Source: JBDTMC01 sp039934475
GTDB lineage: Bacteria > Acidobacteriota > Terriglobia > Bryobacterales > Bryobacteraceae
DNA length: 6,658 bases
NCBI GenBank assembly: GCA_039934475.1
Contig: JBDTMC010000440.1
Location: 1-6,658 of the forward strand
Direction of reading: 5' to 3'
Position numbers and translations under genes: made by a program
Notes under the pieces: generated by a model
Told to the model about the DNA's origin: nothing
Database searches by the model: none
Seen by the model: the letters and a program-made list of their open reading frames with translations, nothing else
In this document: positions 1-5,632 of the stretch, one piece after another
How positions within the stretch are numbered: position 1 is the first letter of the stretch
Layout of the letters: every line of letters begins with the position of its first letter

Positions 1-216
1 GTGGAGCAGTATCTGGGTTTGGCCCAGGAGCTTCGTGACGCGTCCAAGGGGGACGATATTCTGGAGGCCGTGCGCGATGACGATCGCGTGATCACCAGAT
101 TCAATAAGAAGCTGGGTTACTTCGGTGCTTACAATTCTGACCGCACCATCCGCACGTTCTTCATCCCGGTGGATGGAGTTCGCTACTTTCAGCGTCAGGC
201 AAGGAGGCCGCGTTGA
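1..216 (+). CDS. Partial hypothetical protein; probable C-terminal end of a secreted RNase-type toxin
   Basis: The frame is open from the first base of the window to a TGA. The GTG at base 1 may be an internal codon, so I treat the gene as 5'-truncated. The 71 visible residues are charged and soluble with no membrane segment. The last ~40 residues (VITRFNKKLGYFGAYN, then IRTFFIPVDGVRYFQRQ) have the pattern 'open strand, F-G-x-x-N, I-[KR]-T-x-F-x-P, G-x-x-Y-[FW]' that I associate with the end of CdiA-C/BECR-fold (Barnase-EndoU-ColicinE5/D-RelE) toxin domains in contact-dependent inhibition and other polymorphic toxins. The next gene overlaps it by 4 nt, as expected for a toxin and its immunity gene. 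The toxin call is pattern recognition without an alignment. If right, the missing upstream part would carry secretion or repeat domains. It could instead be an unrelated small protein. Confidence 0.45.
   Translation: MEQYLGLAQELRDASKGDDILEAVRDDDRVITRFNKKLGYFGAYNSDRTIRTFFIPVDGVRYFQRQARRPR
201..207 (+). promoter_or_regulatory. Shine-Dalgarno site fixing a TTG start
   Basis: AAGGAGG lies five bases before the TTG at 213-215, inside the end of the upstream coding region. This near-perfect anti-16S match supports the otherwise unusual TTG start and a coupled, overlapping arrangement (TTGA, where TGA is the upstream stop). Confidence 0.75.
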
Positions 217-572
217 CCGACGAAGAGATTGTCAATTACCTGAGCGACAACGGCTATCCGCAGCATGTGGTAAAAGCGGGCCGCACGGGGCTTGTAAAGC
301 GCTATCAGCAGTTTGTGACTGAGGTGGAGCGCGGCTACAAGCTGGGTTTGGAGGATTACCGCAACGATCTTGATCTGCGAGCGGTCCTGGATTTGATTGG
401 ACCGGCTGACGATGTGCGTGAGGCTGATGAACGCCTGGCAGCGCAGCTTACGGGAACAGACGTGCGGATATGGGAAAGTGCGCCGGGAGAACCGTTTTGG
501 GATTTCGGATATCCGAAGAATGCGACGGGTGAGCTATTGGCCGATCTGCGGGCCGAAGGTCACAACCGGTAG
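213..572 (+). CDS. Small acidic hypothetical protein, probable immunity protein for the upstream toxin
   Basis: 119 residues, starting at TTG behind AAGGAGG and overlapping the upstream stop by 4 nt. It is soluble, with no signal peptide or membrane segment. The N-terminal half is helical and charged (DEEIVNYLSDNGYPQHVV, then a segment ending EDYRNDLDLR at about residues 47-56), followed by a Leu-rich helix and a C-terminal WESAPGEPFWDFGYPKNATG stretch (about 86-105). The size, negative charge, 'Y-x-N-D-L-D-x-R' segment and placement immediately after a toxin-like C-terminus fit an immunity protein. I cannot name a Pfam immunity family. Its last 13 bases overlap the end of the convergent DUF420 gene on the other strand. 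Existence of the gene is well supported; function is inferred from position. Confidence 0.6.
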   Translation: MTDEEIVNYLSDNGYPQHVVKAGRTGLVKRYQQFVTEVERGYKLGLEDYRNDLDLRAVLDLIGPADDVREADERLAAQLTGTDVRIWESAPGEPFWDFGYPKNATGELLADLRAEGHNR

Positions 573-976
573 AGCATCATGTAGACCACCACTCCCGTAA
601 CGCTGACATAGAGCCAGATGGGCAGGGTCCAGCGCGCCAGGGCGCGATGCTTGGCGAAGCGGCCCTTCCAGGCGCGCCACAGTGTAATTCCCGCCAGAAA
701 GGGAACTGTAGCCGCGAGGATAGTGTGTGTGATGAGGATGGCAAAGTACACGGTACGAATAGGGCCGGTCTTTTGAAATGGCACCGAACCCACCTGCGCA
801 TGGTAGATCAGATAGCACACCAGGAAGGCTATGGATGTGCCGAAGGCGGTGAGCATCACTTTCCGATGCTGCTCCCGGCGTCCCTGGCGAATCAGTTTGT
901 AGCCCCATACCAGCAAGATCGCCGAAGTGGCGTTCAGGAAGGCGTTAATCGTGGGGAGAAGAGGAACTTCGGTCAC
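560..976 (-). CDS. DUF420 (YozB/CtaM-like) membrane protein, oxidase maturation
   Basis: 138 residues with four predicted membrane segments (about 9-27, 42-60, 75-98, 116-135). DUF420 signatures are visible: an Asn-rich first helix (LPTINAFLNATSA), then histidines at H37 (EQHRKVM), H59 (LIYHAQVG), H84 (ITHTILA) and H110 (KHRALARWTLPIWLYVSVTG), positions likely to bind metal or heme. The DUF420 protein CtaM of Staphylococcus aureus is needed to mature a heme A-containing aa3 oxidase; by family and context this protein should do a similar job in the membrane. It is the last gene of the minus-strand operon, and its GTG start overlaps the sco stop (GTGA). It has the only strong ribosome-binding site seen in the operon. 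Length is typical for the family. Confidence 0.85.
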   Translation of the reverse strand: MTEVPLLPTINAFLNATSAILLVWGYKLIRQGRREQHRKVMLTAFGTSIAFLVCYLIYHAQVGSVPFQKTGPIRTVYFAILITHTILAATVPFLAGITLWRAWKGRFAKHRALARWTLPIWLYVSVTGVVVYMMLYRL

Positions 977-1524
977 GAACTCTCCTTATGCAGCTTCTCG
1001 ATGTCGCTGAGGAGTTGCGGAATCGATTCTTTTTCCGCGGTCAGATAGTAAGCACGAATCCGGCGGCTGCCGTCTATCAGGACGAAACGCGTGCTGTGTT
1101 GCAGGCTCCCATCGACGGGTCCGAGATGGAAGGTATCGTAGCTCAAGCGGTTCAGCTCCGCAGGTGTCCCTGTGAGGAAATGCCAGCGCTCGGGATTGGC
1201 TTTATAGCGGCGCGCGTAGGCAGCCAGCACGGAGGGAGTATCGGTTTTTGGATCGATGGTGAACGAGACCAGATGCACTTCCGGATAGCGCTCCACGGCC
1301 TTTTCGACCCCGCTCATCTGGGTGCTCATACGCGGGCACGGACCCTGGCATGTGGTGAAGAAGAAATCCGCCACCCAGATCTTCCCATCCAGATCGGCAC
1401 TGCCGAAAGACCTGCCGGTTTCGCCGGTGAGTGTGAAATCGGGAACCAAACCAAGCGATGGCAGATTGTTGACCTTGCCGCAGCCGGCCAGAAGTACCAG
1501 GGCGATGACGAGGGTCAGCTTCAC
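973..1524 (-). CDS. Sco1/SenC/PrrC-family copper chaperone lipoprotein
   Basis: 183 residues with a short lipoprotein signal: a hydrophobic N-terminus ending in the lipobox LLAGC, acylated Cys15. The rest is a thioredoxin-like domain anchored on the outer face of the cytoplasmic membrane. The Sco copper-binding residues are present: C59 and C63 in FFFTTCQGPCP (CxxxC) and H143 in LQHSTRFVLID. The SFTIDPKTDTP segment (about 87-97) is also typical of the family. Sco proteins deliver copper to, or reduce the thiols of, the CuA site of cytochrome c oxidase subunit II. The GTG start overlaps the ctaB stop (GTGA). No Shine-Dalgarno site is visible, so coupling to ctaB is likely. Length is normal for Sco. 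Membership in a heme/copper assembly operon agrees with the role. No oxidase subunit gene lies in the window. Confidence 0.93.
   Translation of the reverse strand: MKLTLVIALVLLAGCGKVNNLPSLGLVPDFTLTGETGRSFGSADLDGKIWVADFFFTTCQGPCPRMSTQMSGVEKAVERYPEVHLVSFTIDPKTDTPSVLAAYARRYKANPERWHFLTGTPAELNRLSYDTFHLGPVDGSLQHSTRFVLIDGSRRIRAYYLTAEKESIPQLLSDIEKLHKESS
982..987 (-). promoter_or_regulatory. Shine-Dalgarno site for the DUF420 gene
   Basis: On the minus strand AAGGAG occurs five bases before the GTG start at 976. It lies within the end of the sco coding region and supports the GTG rather than a downstream start. The other three genes of the operon show no comparable site, so they probably rely on translational coupling. 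Confidence 0.7.
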
Positions 1525-2378
1525 AGCTTGGGTCTATCGAGCAACAGCAAACCGTAGAGCAGCGGCAGGTAGACTACGCTCGCCAGCAGCACGCGGCGGG
1601 CCCGCAGCGCGGTGCGGTCCAATGACACGCGCACGCCGGAGTAGAGGAACATCGCGCCCAGGGCGAGAGCACCCACCGTGTAGATGTTGCCCGCCATGCC
1701 TAGTAGTTTTGGCGCCATGCTGACCGGGATCAGCAGCAGCGCGTAGATCAGAATCTGGCGCGCGGTGGATTCGCCATCGGGTTCCACTACCGGCAGCATT
1801 TGAATGCCAGCGCGGGCGTAATCGTCGCGATACATCCAGGCGATGGCGTAAAAGTGGGGGAACTGCCAGAAGAAGAGGATAGCGTAGAGCACCCAGGCGT
1901 CGGCTGTGAGTGTTCCGGCCGCAGCGGCGAATCCGATCAGCGGTGGCATGGCGCCGGGGATGGCGCCGACAGTTGTGGAATGCTTCGACCGCTGCTTCAG
2001 GGGCGTGTAAGCGAAGAGGTAGGTGATGAGCGTGAAGGCGCCCAGCAGAGCCGTCAGCAAGTTGGCACCCAGCCACAGTTCGACGAATCCGGCGATGGAG
2101 AGCAGCACACCGAACGCTAAGGCGCGCGGTGCGGTCACCCGCCCGGTGGGAATGGGCCGCCCCATGGTGCGGCGCATCTTGGCGTCGGCGCCGCGTTCAT
2201 ACCACTGGTTCAACGCCGCTGTGCCGCTGGCGATCAATCCGGTTCCGAGCACGGTGTGAAACAACACTATCCACTGAATGGCGGACGGCTTGGCAAGGCC
2301 GAAATAGAAGCCGATGGCCGTGCTCATCAGGATGAGCCACGTGATCCGCGGTTTGGTAAGTTCGATGTAGTCTTTCAT
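1521..2378 (-). CDS. ctaB: Protoheme IX farnesyltransferase (heme O synthase)
   Basis: 285 residues, a polytopic UbiA-family prenyltransferase with about eight to nine membrane segments. It transfers a farnesyl group from farnesyl diphosphate to the 2-vinyl of heme B, giving heme O for heme-copper oxidases. The family hallmarks are present: LTKPRIT near the N-terminus, the first Asp-rich loop N57-x-W-x-E-R-x-x-D65-x-x-M-x-R-T71 followed by RPIP, YTPLKQRS (124-131), GAIPGAMPPLIG (138-149), and the second loop WQFPHF (171-176) through YRDDYARAGIQMLP (183-196). The ATG overlaps the stop of the CtaA-like gene (ATGA), and the end overlaps sco, so it is an internal operon gene. Length matches CtaB/CyoE (about 280-310). 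The cta name is preferred because of the Sco and CtaA-like neighbours. Confidence 0.96.
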   Translation of the reverse strand: MKDYIELTKPRITWLILMSTAIGFYFGLAKPSAIQWIVLFHTVLGTGLIASGTAALNQWYERGADAKMRRTMGRPIPTGRVTAPRALAFGVLLSIAGFVELWLGANLLTALLGAFTLITYLFAYTPLKQRSKHSTTVGAIPGAMPPLIGFAAAAGTLTADAWVLYAILFFWQFPHFYAIAWMYRDDYARAGIQMLPVVEPDGESTARQILIYALLLIPVSMAPKLLGMAGNIYTVGALALGAMFLYSGVRVSLDRTALRARRVLLASVVYLPLLYGLLLLDRPKL

Positions 2379-3016
2379 TGGGCGACAGTCGCGCCAGTGC
2401 GCGACACTTCAACGGCCGGCGGCTGAAAATTGCGTAGAACCTGAAGCGCAGTGACCACGCCGGAGGCAAGCGTCATAGCTCCCATGGCGACGTGAACGGG
2501 TGGCGCGATGGCGAGGGCGCCGAACCCTTCGATGGGGGCGAGACGGGCGATCAGAGATCCGGCCCCAAGGAAAACCTGCAGTCCCGTGAACCCAGCCAGC
2601 ATATGCCCCGGAAAACGCACCGGGCGATAGCCGCCGCTCTGCATGATGGTGAAAATTCCAAACATGAGAGAGGTTAAACCCGTCACGATGGCCGCCGCCA
2701 CATGCGGCATCACGCCCAGCACATGATGGCGATAGCCCGAACCGAGAAGGACTTGGACTGCCAGCAGCACCGGAGTTACCCAGGCGAGCGAACGGAGCGA
2801 GGGCCATCCGCCGTCGACGATGGGTGTGGCAATCGCCCGCCAGGCGCTGGTATTCATAAGAAACCAAACGGAGAACAGACAAACGCCAAGGTGCGCCAGA
2901 CATGCCTCCGCGACGGCCACGGGTCCGGACGCCGTGACGGAAACTGCCGCCACCACACATCCCACCACGCCGGCCGCAGCGACAATTCGATTGCGGGACG
3001 CACGCACATCTGCCAT
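2375..3016 (-). CDS. Short COX15/CtaA-like membrane protein (putative heme A synthase-related)
   Basis: 213 residues with about six predicted membrane segments (roughly 11-29, 36-55, 76-93, 104-125, 136-157, 172-194). Typical CtaA has eight segments and over 300 residues. CtaA-like features are a His early in helix 2 (AHLGVCLFSVWF, H42), a 'VQVLLGSGYRHHVLG' helix end and loop (about 87-101, H97/H98), H105 at the start of helix 4 (MPHVAAAIVTG), a 'LQVFLG' repeat (146-151) and H175 in the last helix (PPVHVAMGAMTLASGVV). H42 and H105 are 63 residues apart, the same distance I recall for heme-ligand histidines 60 and 123 of Bacillus CtaA. The canonical ExxH motif and Cys pair are not clear, so conversion of heme O to heme A is uncertain. 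It is the first gene of the cta operon, directly before ctaB. The ATG at 3016 has no obvious Shine-Dalgarno site. Confidence 0.72.
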   Translation of the reverse strand: MADVRASRNRIVAAAGVVGCVVAAVSVTASGPVAVAEACLAHLGVCLFSVWFLMNTSAWRAIATPIVDGGWPSLRSLAWVTPVLLAVQVLLGSGYRHHVLGVMPHVAAAIVTGLTSLMFGIFTIMQSGGYRPVRFPGHMLAGFTGLQVFLGAGSLIARLAPIEGFGALAIAPPVHVAMGAMTLASGVVTALQVLRNFQPPAVEVSRTGATVAQ

Positions 3017-3048
3017 AAAAAGTGACTAGAGGAAAACCAGCTGACACC

Positions 3049-3078
3049 ATTCTACTACTGTTAAACCGTAATTTGTAC
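3049..3078 (-). promoter_or_regulatory. Candidate promoter of the oxidase-assembly operon
   Basis: On the minus strand TAGAAT (3054-3049) matches the sigma-70 -10 consensus at five of six positions. A weak -35 candidate, TACAAA, lies 17 bases further upstream (3077-3072, three of six matches). Transcription would start near 3042, about 25 bases before the ATG at 3016. It is the best promoter-like pair in the 103-bp divergent gap. The -10 box overlaps the left arm of an inverted repeat. No transcription data support it. Confidence 0.35.
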
Positions 3079-3094
3079 AGTCTGGGGAGTAGAA
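3050..3094. repeat. Bulged inverted repeat in the divergent intergenic region
   Basis: The left arm TTCTACTACTGT (3050-3061) is the reverse complement of the right arm ACAGT (3077-3081) plus AGTAGAA (3088-3094). The two halves of the right arm are separated by six extra bases (3082-3087), and the loop is 15 bases. The arm covers the -10 candidate of the cta promoter, so it could be an operator or a hairpin in a transcript. AT-rich imperfect repeats also arise by chance. Confidence 0.4.
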
Positions 3095-3105
3095 GGCTCC
3101 GCCGC

Positions 3106-3111
3106 GATACA
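3106..3111 (+). promoter_or_regulatory. Weak candidate -10 element for the ester hydrolase gene
   Basis: GATACA sits eight bases before the ATG at 3120, and no Shine-Dalgarno site precedes that ATG. The geometry would fit a nearly leaderless transcript starting at or near the ATG. No convincing -35 element lies 16-18 bases upstream (TGGGGA is the nearest). The call rests on spacing and is weak. Confidence 0.2.
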
Positions 3112-3119
3112 CTCTTGAA

Positions 3120-4949
3120 ATGCGCGTGCTGCTCGGTTTAGCCCTCCTTGCCACCCTTGCCCCAGCCCAGGTTCGGGAAGCCTACACAAAATACGAATAC
3201 ATGATTCCCATGCGCGACGGCGTGAAGCTGTATACCGCCGTTTATGCGCCGAAGGACAAGTCCAAGACTTATCCGTTTCTGATCAACCGCACTCCGTACA
3301 CTTGCAAGCCGTATGGCGCCGATCAGTACCGCGATGCGCTGGGGCCAAATGAATTTACACAAAAGTCTGGCTACATTTTCGCGTATCAAGATGTGCGAGG
3401 CATGTATCACTCCGAGGGCGTCTTCGAACAAGTGCGCCCCTACAATCCACATAAGGGTCCGAAGGACACCGACGAGACCACCGATACCTACGACACCATC
3501 GAGTGGCTGCTGCAACACGTTCCGAACCATAACGGCCGTGCCGGCATGTACGGGATCTCTTATCCCGGCTTCTATGCGTCCATGGGACTCATCGACGCGC
3601 ATCCGGCTCTGAAAGCTGTGTCGCCGCAGGCCCCGGTCACCGATTGGTTTGTGGGCGACGATTGGGGACACAACGGCGCCTTCTATCTGGCGCATGCGGC
3701 GCGGTGGCTGTATGGGAATGCGCAGGAGCAGCAGCGCGCCGACAAGCCGAATTCGTTGGACTATGGCACGCCCGATGGATATAACCTCTTCTTGAAATTG
3801 GGCACGCTGGAAGAGATCAATGAGACACTGCTGAAGAATCAGGTTCCGTACTGGCGCGTTCTGATGGAGCACCGCACCTATGACGATTTTTGGAAAGCGC
3901 GCGATGTGCGGCCGTTCCTGAAAGGGATTAAGCCGGCCGTGATGACGGTAGGCGGATGGTTCGACGCCGAGGATCTGTTCGGCACGCTGGAAACCTACAA
4001 GACAGCGGAAGTCAATAATCCGGGCGCGTTCAACATGCTGGTGATGGGACCATGGCGTCATGGCGGATGGGCTTCCGGCGATGGGGACCGCCTGGGGAAC
4101 GTCCAGTTCAGCGTGAAGGCCGGCGCGTGGTATCGGGAGAAGGTGGAATTTCCGTTCTTTGAACGCTTCTTAAAGGACGCGGCGGATCCGAAACTGGGGG
4201 AAGCCGTTGTCTTTGAGACCGGCGCCAATCAGTGGCGCACGTTCGATGCGTGGCCGCCGAAGAACGCCGTGGAGAAGACGCTCCATCTGCAGCCGGAAGG
4301 CAATCTGGGATGGAATCCGCCGTCGCGAGGCGGGTATGAGGAGTATGTCAGTGATCCGGCGCACCCCGTGCCTTTTGTGCCCTACCCGGCCAACACGATG
4401 ACCGCCGAGCACATGCTGGATGACCAACGCTTTGCCGCCACCCGTCCGGACGTACTTGTCTTCCAAACGCCGGCCCTGGAGTCGGATTTAACGCTCGCCG
4501 GACCGCTGCGGGCCGCACTCACGATATCCACCACCGGCACCGACTCGGACTTCGTCGTGAAGCTGATCGATGTGTATCCCGACGACTATCCGAACCCCAG
4601 CCCCAATCCTAAGGAAATCAAGATGGGCGGCTACCAGCAACTGGTGCGTGGCGAGCCATTCCGCGGTAAGTTTCGCCATAGCCTGGAAAAACCCGAAGCC
4701 TTCACCCCCGGACGTATGGACAAGATCGAGTACACGCTGCCCGACGTATTTCACACGTTTCGCCGCGGCCATCGGGTGATGATCCAGATTCAAAGCTCCT
4801 GGTTCCCGCTGATTGACCGCAATCCACAAGTGTTCCTGGATATCGCCAAGGCCAAGCGCGCTGACTTCCAAAAAGCCACTGAGCGCGTTTATTATGGCGC
4901 TGCAGGCGGCAGTTCGCTGACCGTCCGAGTGCTGGAGGGAAGCTTTTGA
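3120..4949 (+). CDS. Exported alpha-amino acid ester hydrolase-type CocE/NonD family hydrolase
   Basis: 609 residues. The N-terminus (MRVLLGLALLATLAPAQ) is a signal peptide with probable cleavage after residue 16 or 17, so the enzyme acts in the periplasm or outside. An alpha/beta-hydrolase domain (about 25-340) carries the nucleophile in G-I-S147-Y-P-G, the acid D282 (GGWFDAED) and H314 (GPWRHGGW). A C-terminal jelly-roll domain (about 385-605) follows. The S15-related family includes cocaine esterase, glutaryl-7-ACA acylase and alpha-amino acid ester hydrolase (AEH). From memory, AEH of Acetobacter turbidans has Ser205/Asp338/His370 and a carboxylate cluster Asp239/Glu340/Asp341 that binds the substrate amino group. 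Here D181, E284 and D285 fall at identical spacings from S147 and D282, and Y148 matches Tyr206. That favours hydrolysis of alpha-amino acid esters and amides, including some beta-lactams. Natural substrate unknown. It is coupled to the next gene by a TTGA overlap. Confidence 0.9.
   Translation: MRVLLGLALLATLAPAQVREAYTKYEYMIPMRDGVKLYTAVYAPKDKSKTYPFLINRTPYTCKPYGADQYRDALGPNEFTQKSGYIFAYQDVRGMYHSEGVFEQVRPYNPHKGPKDTDETTDTYDTIEWLLQHVPNHNGRAGMYGISYPGFYASMGLIDAHPALKAVSPQAPVTDWFVGDDWGHNGAFYLAHAARWLYGNAQEQQRADKPNSLDYGTPDGYNLFLKLGTLEEINETLLKNQVPYWRVLMEHRTYDDFWKARDVRPFLKGIKPAVMTVGGWFDAEDLFGTLETYKTAEVNNPGAFNMLVMGPWRHGGWASGDGDRLGNVQFSVKAGAWYREKVEFPFFERFLKDAADPKLGEAVVFETGANQWRTFDAWPPKNAVEKTLHLQPEGNLGWNPPSRGGYEEYVSDPAHPVPFVPYPANTMTAEHMLDDQRFAATRPDVLVFQTPALESDLTLAGPLRAALTISTTGTDSDFVVKLIDVYPDDYPNPSPNPKEIKMGGYQQLVRGEPFRGKFRHSLEKPEAFTPGRMDKIEYTLPDVFHTFRRGHRVMIQIQSSWFPLIDRNPQVFLDIAKAKRADFQKATERVYYGAAGGSSLTVRVLEGSF
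4934..4940 (+). promoter_or_regulatory. Shine-Dalgarno site fixing the TTG start of the DUF1569 gene
   Basis: GGAGGGA ends five bases before the TTG at 4946-4948, inside the last codons of the hydrolase. It supports a TTG start within the TTGA overlap and translational coupling of the two genes. Confidence 0.7.
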
Positions 4950-5404
4950 AGACCTTGGGAGAGCGGGAGGCACGCGAGGAGATTCTGTCGAGGATCGCCA
5001 GACTCCGGCCCGACAGCCACCGCCAGTGGGGTCTAATGACGGTGCACGAGATGATCTGCCATTTGAGTGACTCGTACTTAGGATGCATGGGACAGAAGTA
5101 CGTCAGCCCGGCGTCGGGATTGTTCCAGCGGACGGTAATGAAATGGGGCGCGCTGAGGCTCCCGATGCCCTGGCCGAAGGGGGTTCCCACGAGGCCGGAG
5201 GTGCAACAGGGCGTGGGTGGAACGCCACCGGCAAATTTCGACATTGACCGCGCGAGATTAGCGGAACTGGTGAGCTTGTTCGGCAGTCCGGAGTTTAAAG
5301 AGAGCGAAGCCGTACACCCAATCTTTGGCCGCATGAGCCGCCAGGATTGGATGCGCTGGGGCTACCGCCACCCGGATCATCATCTGCGGCAGTTCGGGGT
5401 TTAG
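4946..5404 (+). CDS. DUF1569 (DinB-fold) protein
   Basis: 152 residues, cytoplasmic, with no signal peptide. It has the DUF1569 layout: a charged first helix, then QWGLMTVHEMICHLSDSY (about 27-44, H34 and H39), a variable middle with PWPKG (75-79) and GGTPPANFD (91-99), and the C-terminal signature HPIFGRMSRQDWMRWGYRHP followed by DHHLRQFGV. In the DinB four-helix-bundle superfamily, H39 and two of H142/H145/H146 are the expected metal ligands. Related folds include mycothiol- and bacillithiol-dependent transferases and maleylpyruvate isomerase, but no reaction is assigned to DUF1569. The start is TTG behind a good Shine-Dalgarno site. It overlaps the hydrolase stop by 4 nt, so the two are probably made together. 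It ends two bases before the converging PIN remnant. Confidence 0.87.
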   Translation: MKTLGEREAREEILSRIARLRPDSHRQWGLMTVHEMICHLSDSYLGCMGQKYVSPASGLFQRTVMKWGALRLPMPWPKGVPTRPEVQQGVGGTPPANFDIDRARLAELVSLFGSPEFKESEAVHPIFGRMSRQDWMRWGYRHPDHHLRQFGV

Positions 5405-5405
5405 G

Positions 5406-5552
5406 TCACCAGACGAACCGGATGTCCGGATACTCCAGCATCTTCCGATCGGACGTCACCAACGGCATTTTGTTCTGCAAGGCTTGTGCGAGGATGATCC
5501 GATCCACCTGATCGGCTTGCGGCGTAAGGGCAAACGCCAGCGTATCAATGTA
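5406..5552 (-). pseudogene. Remnant of a PIN-domain (VapC-type) toxin gene, C-terminal part only
   Basis: Minus-strand translation gives 48 codons ending in TGA: a YIDTLAFALTPQADQVDR stretch, then IILAQALQNKMPLVTSDRKM and LEYPDIRFVW. The 'D-R-x-x-x-A-Q-A-L ... P-L-V-T-S-D-[RK]-x ... Y-P-x-[IV]-x-x-x-W' pattern is the C-terminal third of VapC-like PIN ribonucleases. D17 and D35 of the fragment correspond to late acidic active-site residues. The first catalytic Asp and the N-terminal two thirds are missing, and no ATG, GTG or TTG start with a plausible gene lies upstream. A TGA at 5553-5555 interrupts the frame. Beyond it the same frame reads FEAIGPSFPVTHQSNTP (5606-5556), which might be the preceding PIN segment, so the stop may be a nonsense mutation. 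No antitoxin gene was seen. The stretch 5556-5632 between the remnant and vsr holds no intact gene. Confidence 0.7.
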
Positions 5553-5632
5553 TCAGGGCGTATTGGACTGGTGAGTGACGGGAAAAGACGGCCCGATTGC
5601 TTCGAATTTTCTTTGTTCGGCGCCGCCGAGTG

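Noticed and set aside
988..1557. 189-codon plus-strand frame opposite sco
   Set aside because: Sco on the minus strand has a lipobox, CxxxC and His ligand. The plus-strand translation has no domain and no ribosome-binding site.
2409..3050. Alternative 213-codon minus-strand frame overlapping the CtaA-like gene
   Set aside because: It is rich in Arg, Gly and Ser with no hydrophobic periodicity, whereas the chosen frame gives six clean membrane helices and a 4-nt overlap with ctaB.
3138..4061. Open minus-strand frame of 307 codons opposite the hydrolase gene
   Set aside because: It is antisense to a protein with a complete signal peptide and catalytic signature. Its translation is Arg/Ile/His-rich with no recognisable domain, as expected for the shadow of a GC-rich gene.
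5618..5630. Possible terminator hairpin after vsr (TCGGC stem, 3-base loop on the minus strand)
   Set aside because: The stem is only 5 bp and is followed by AACAAAG rather than a T-run, so it does not qualify as an intrinsic terminator.
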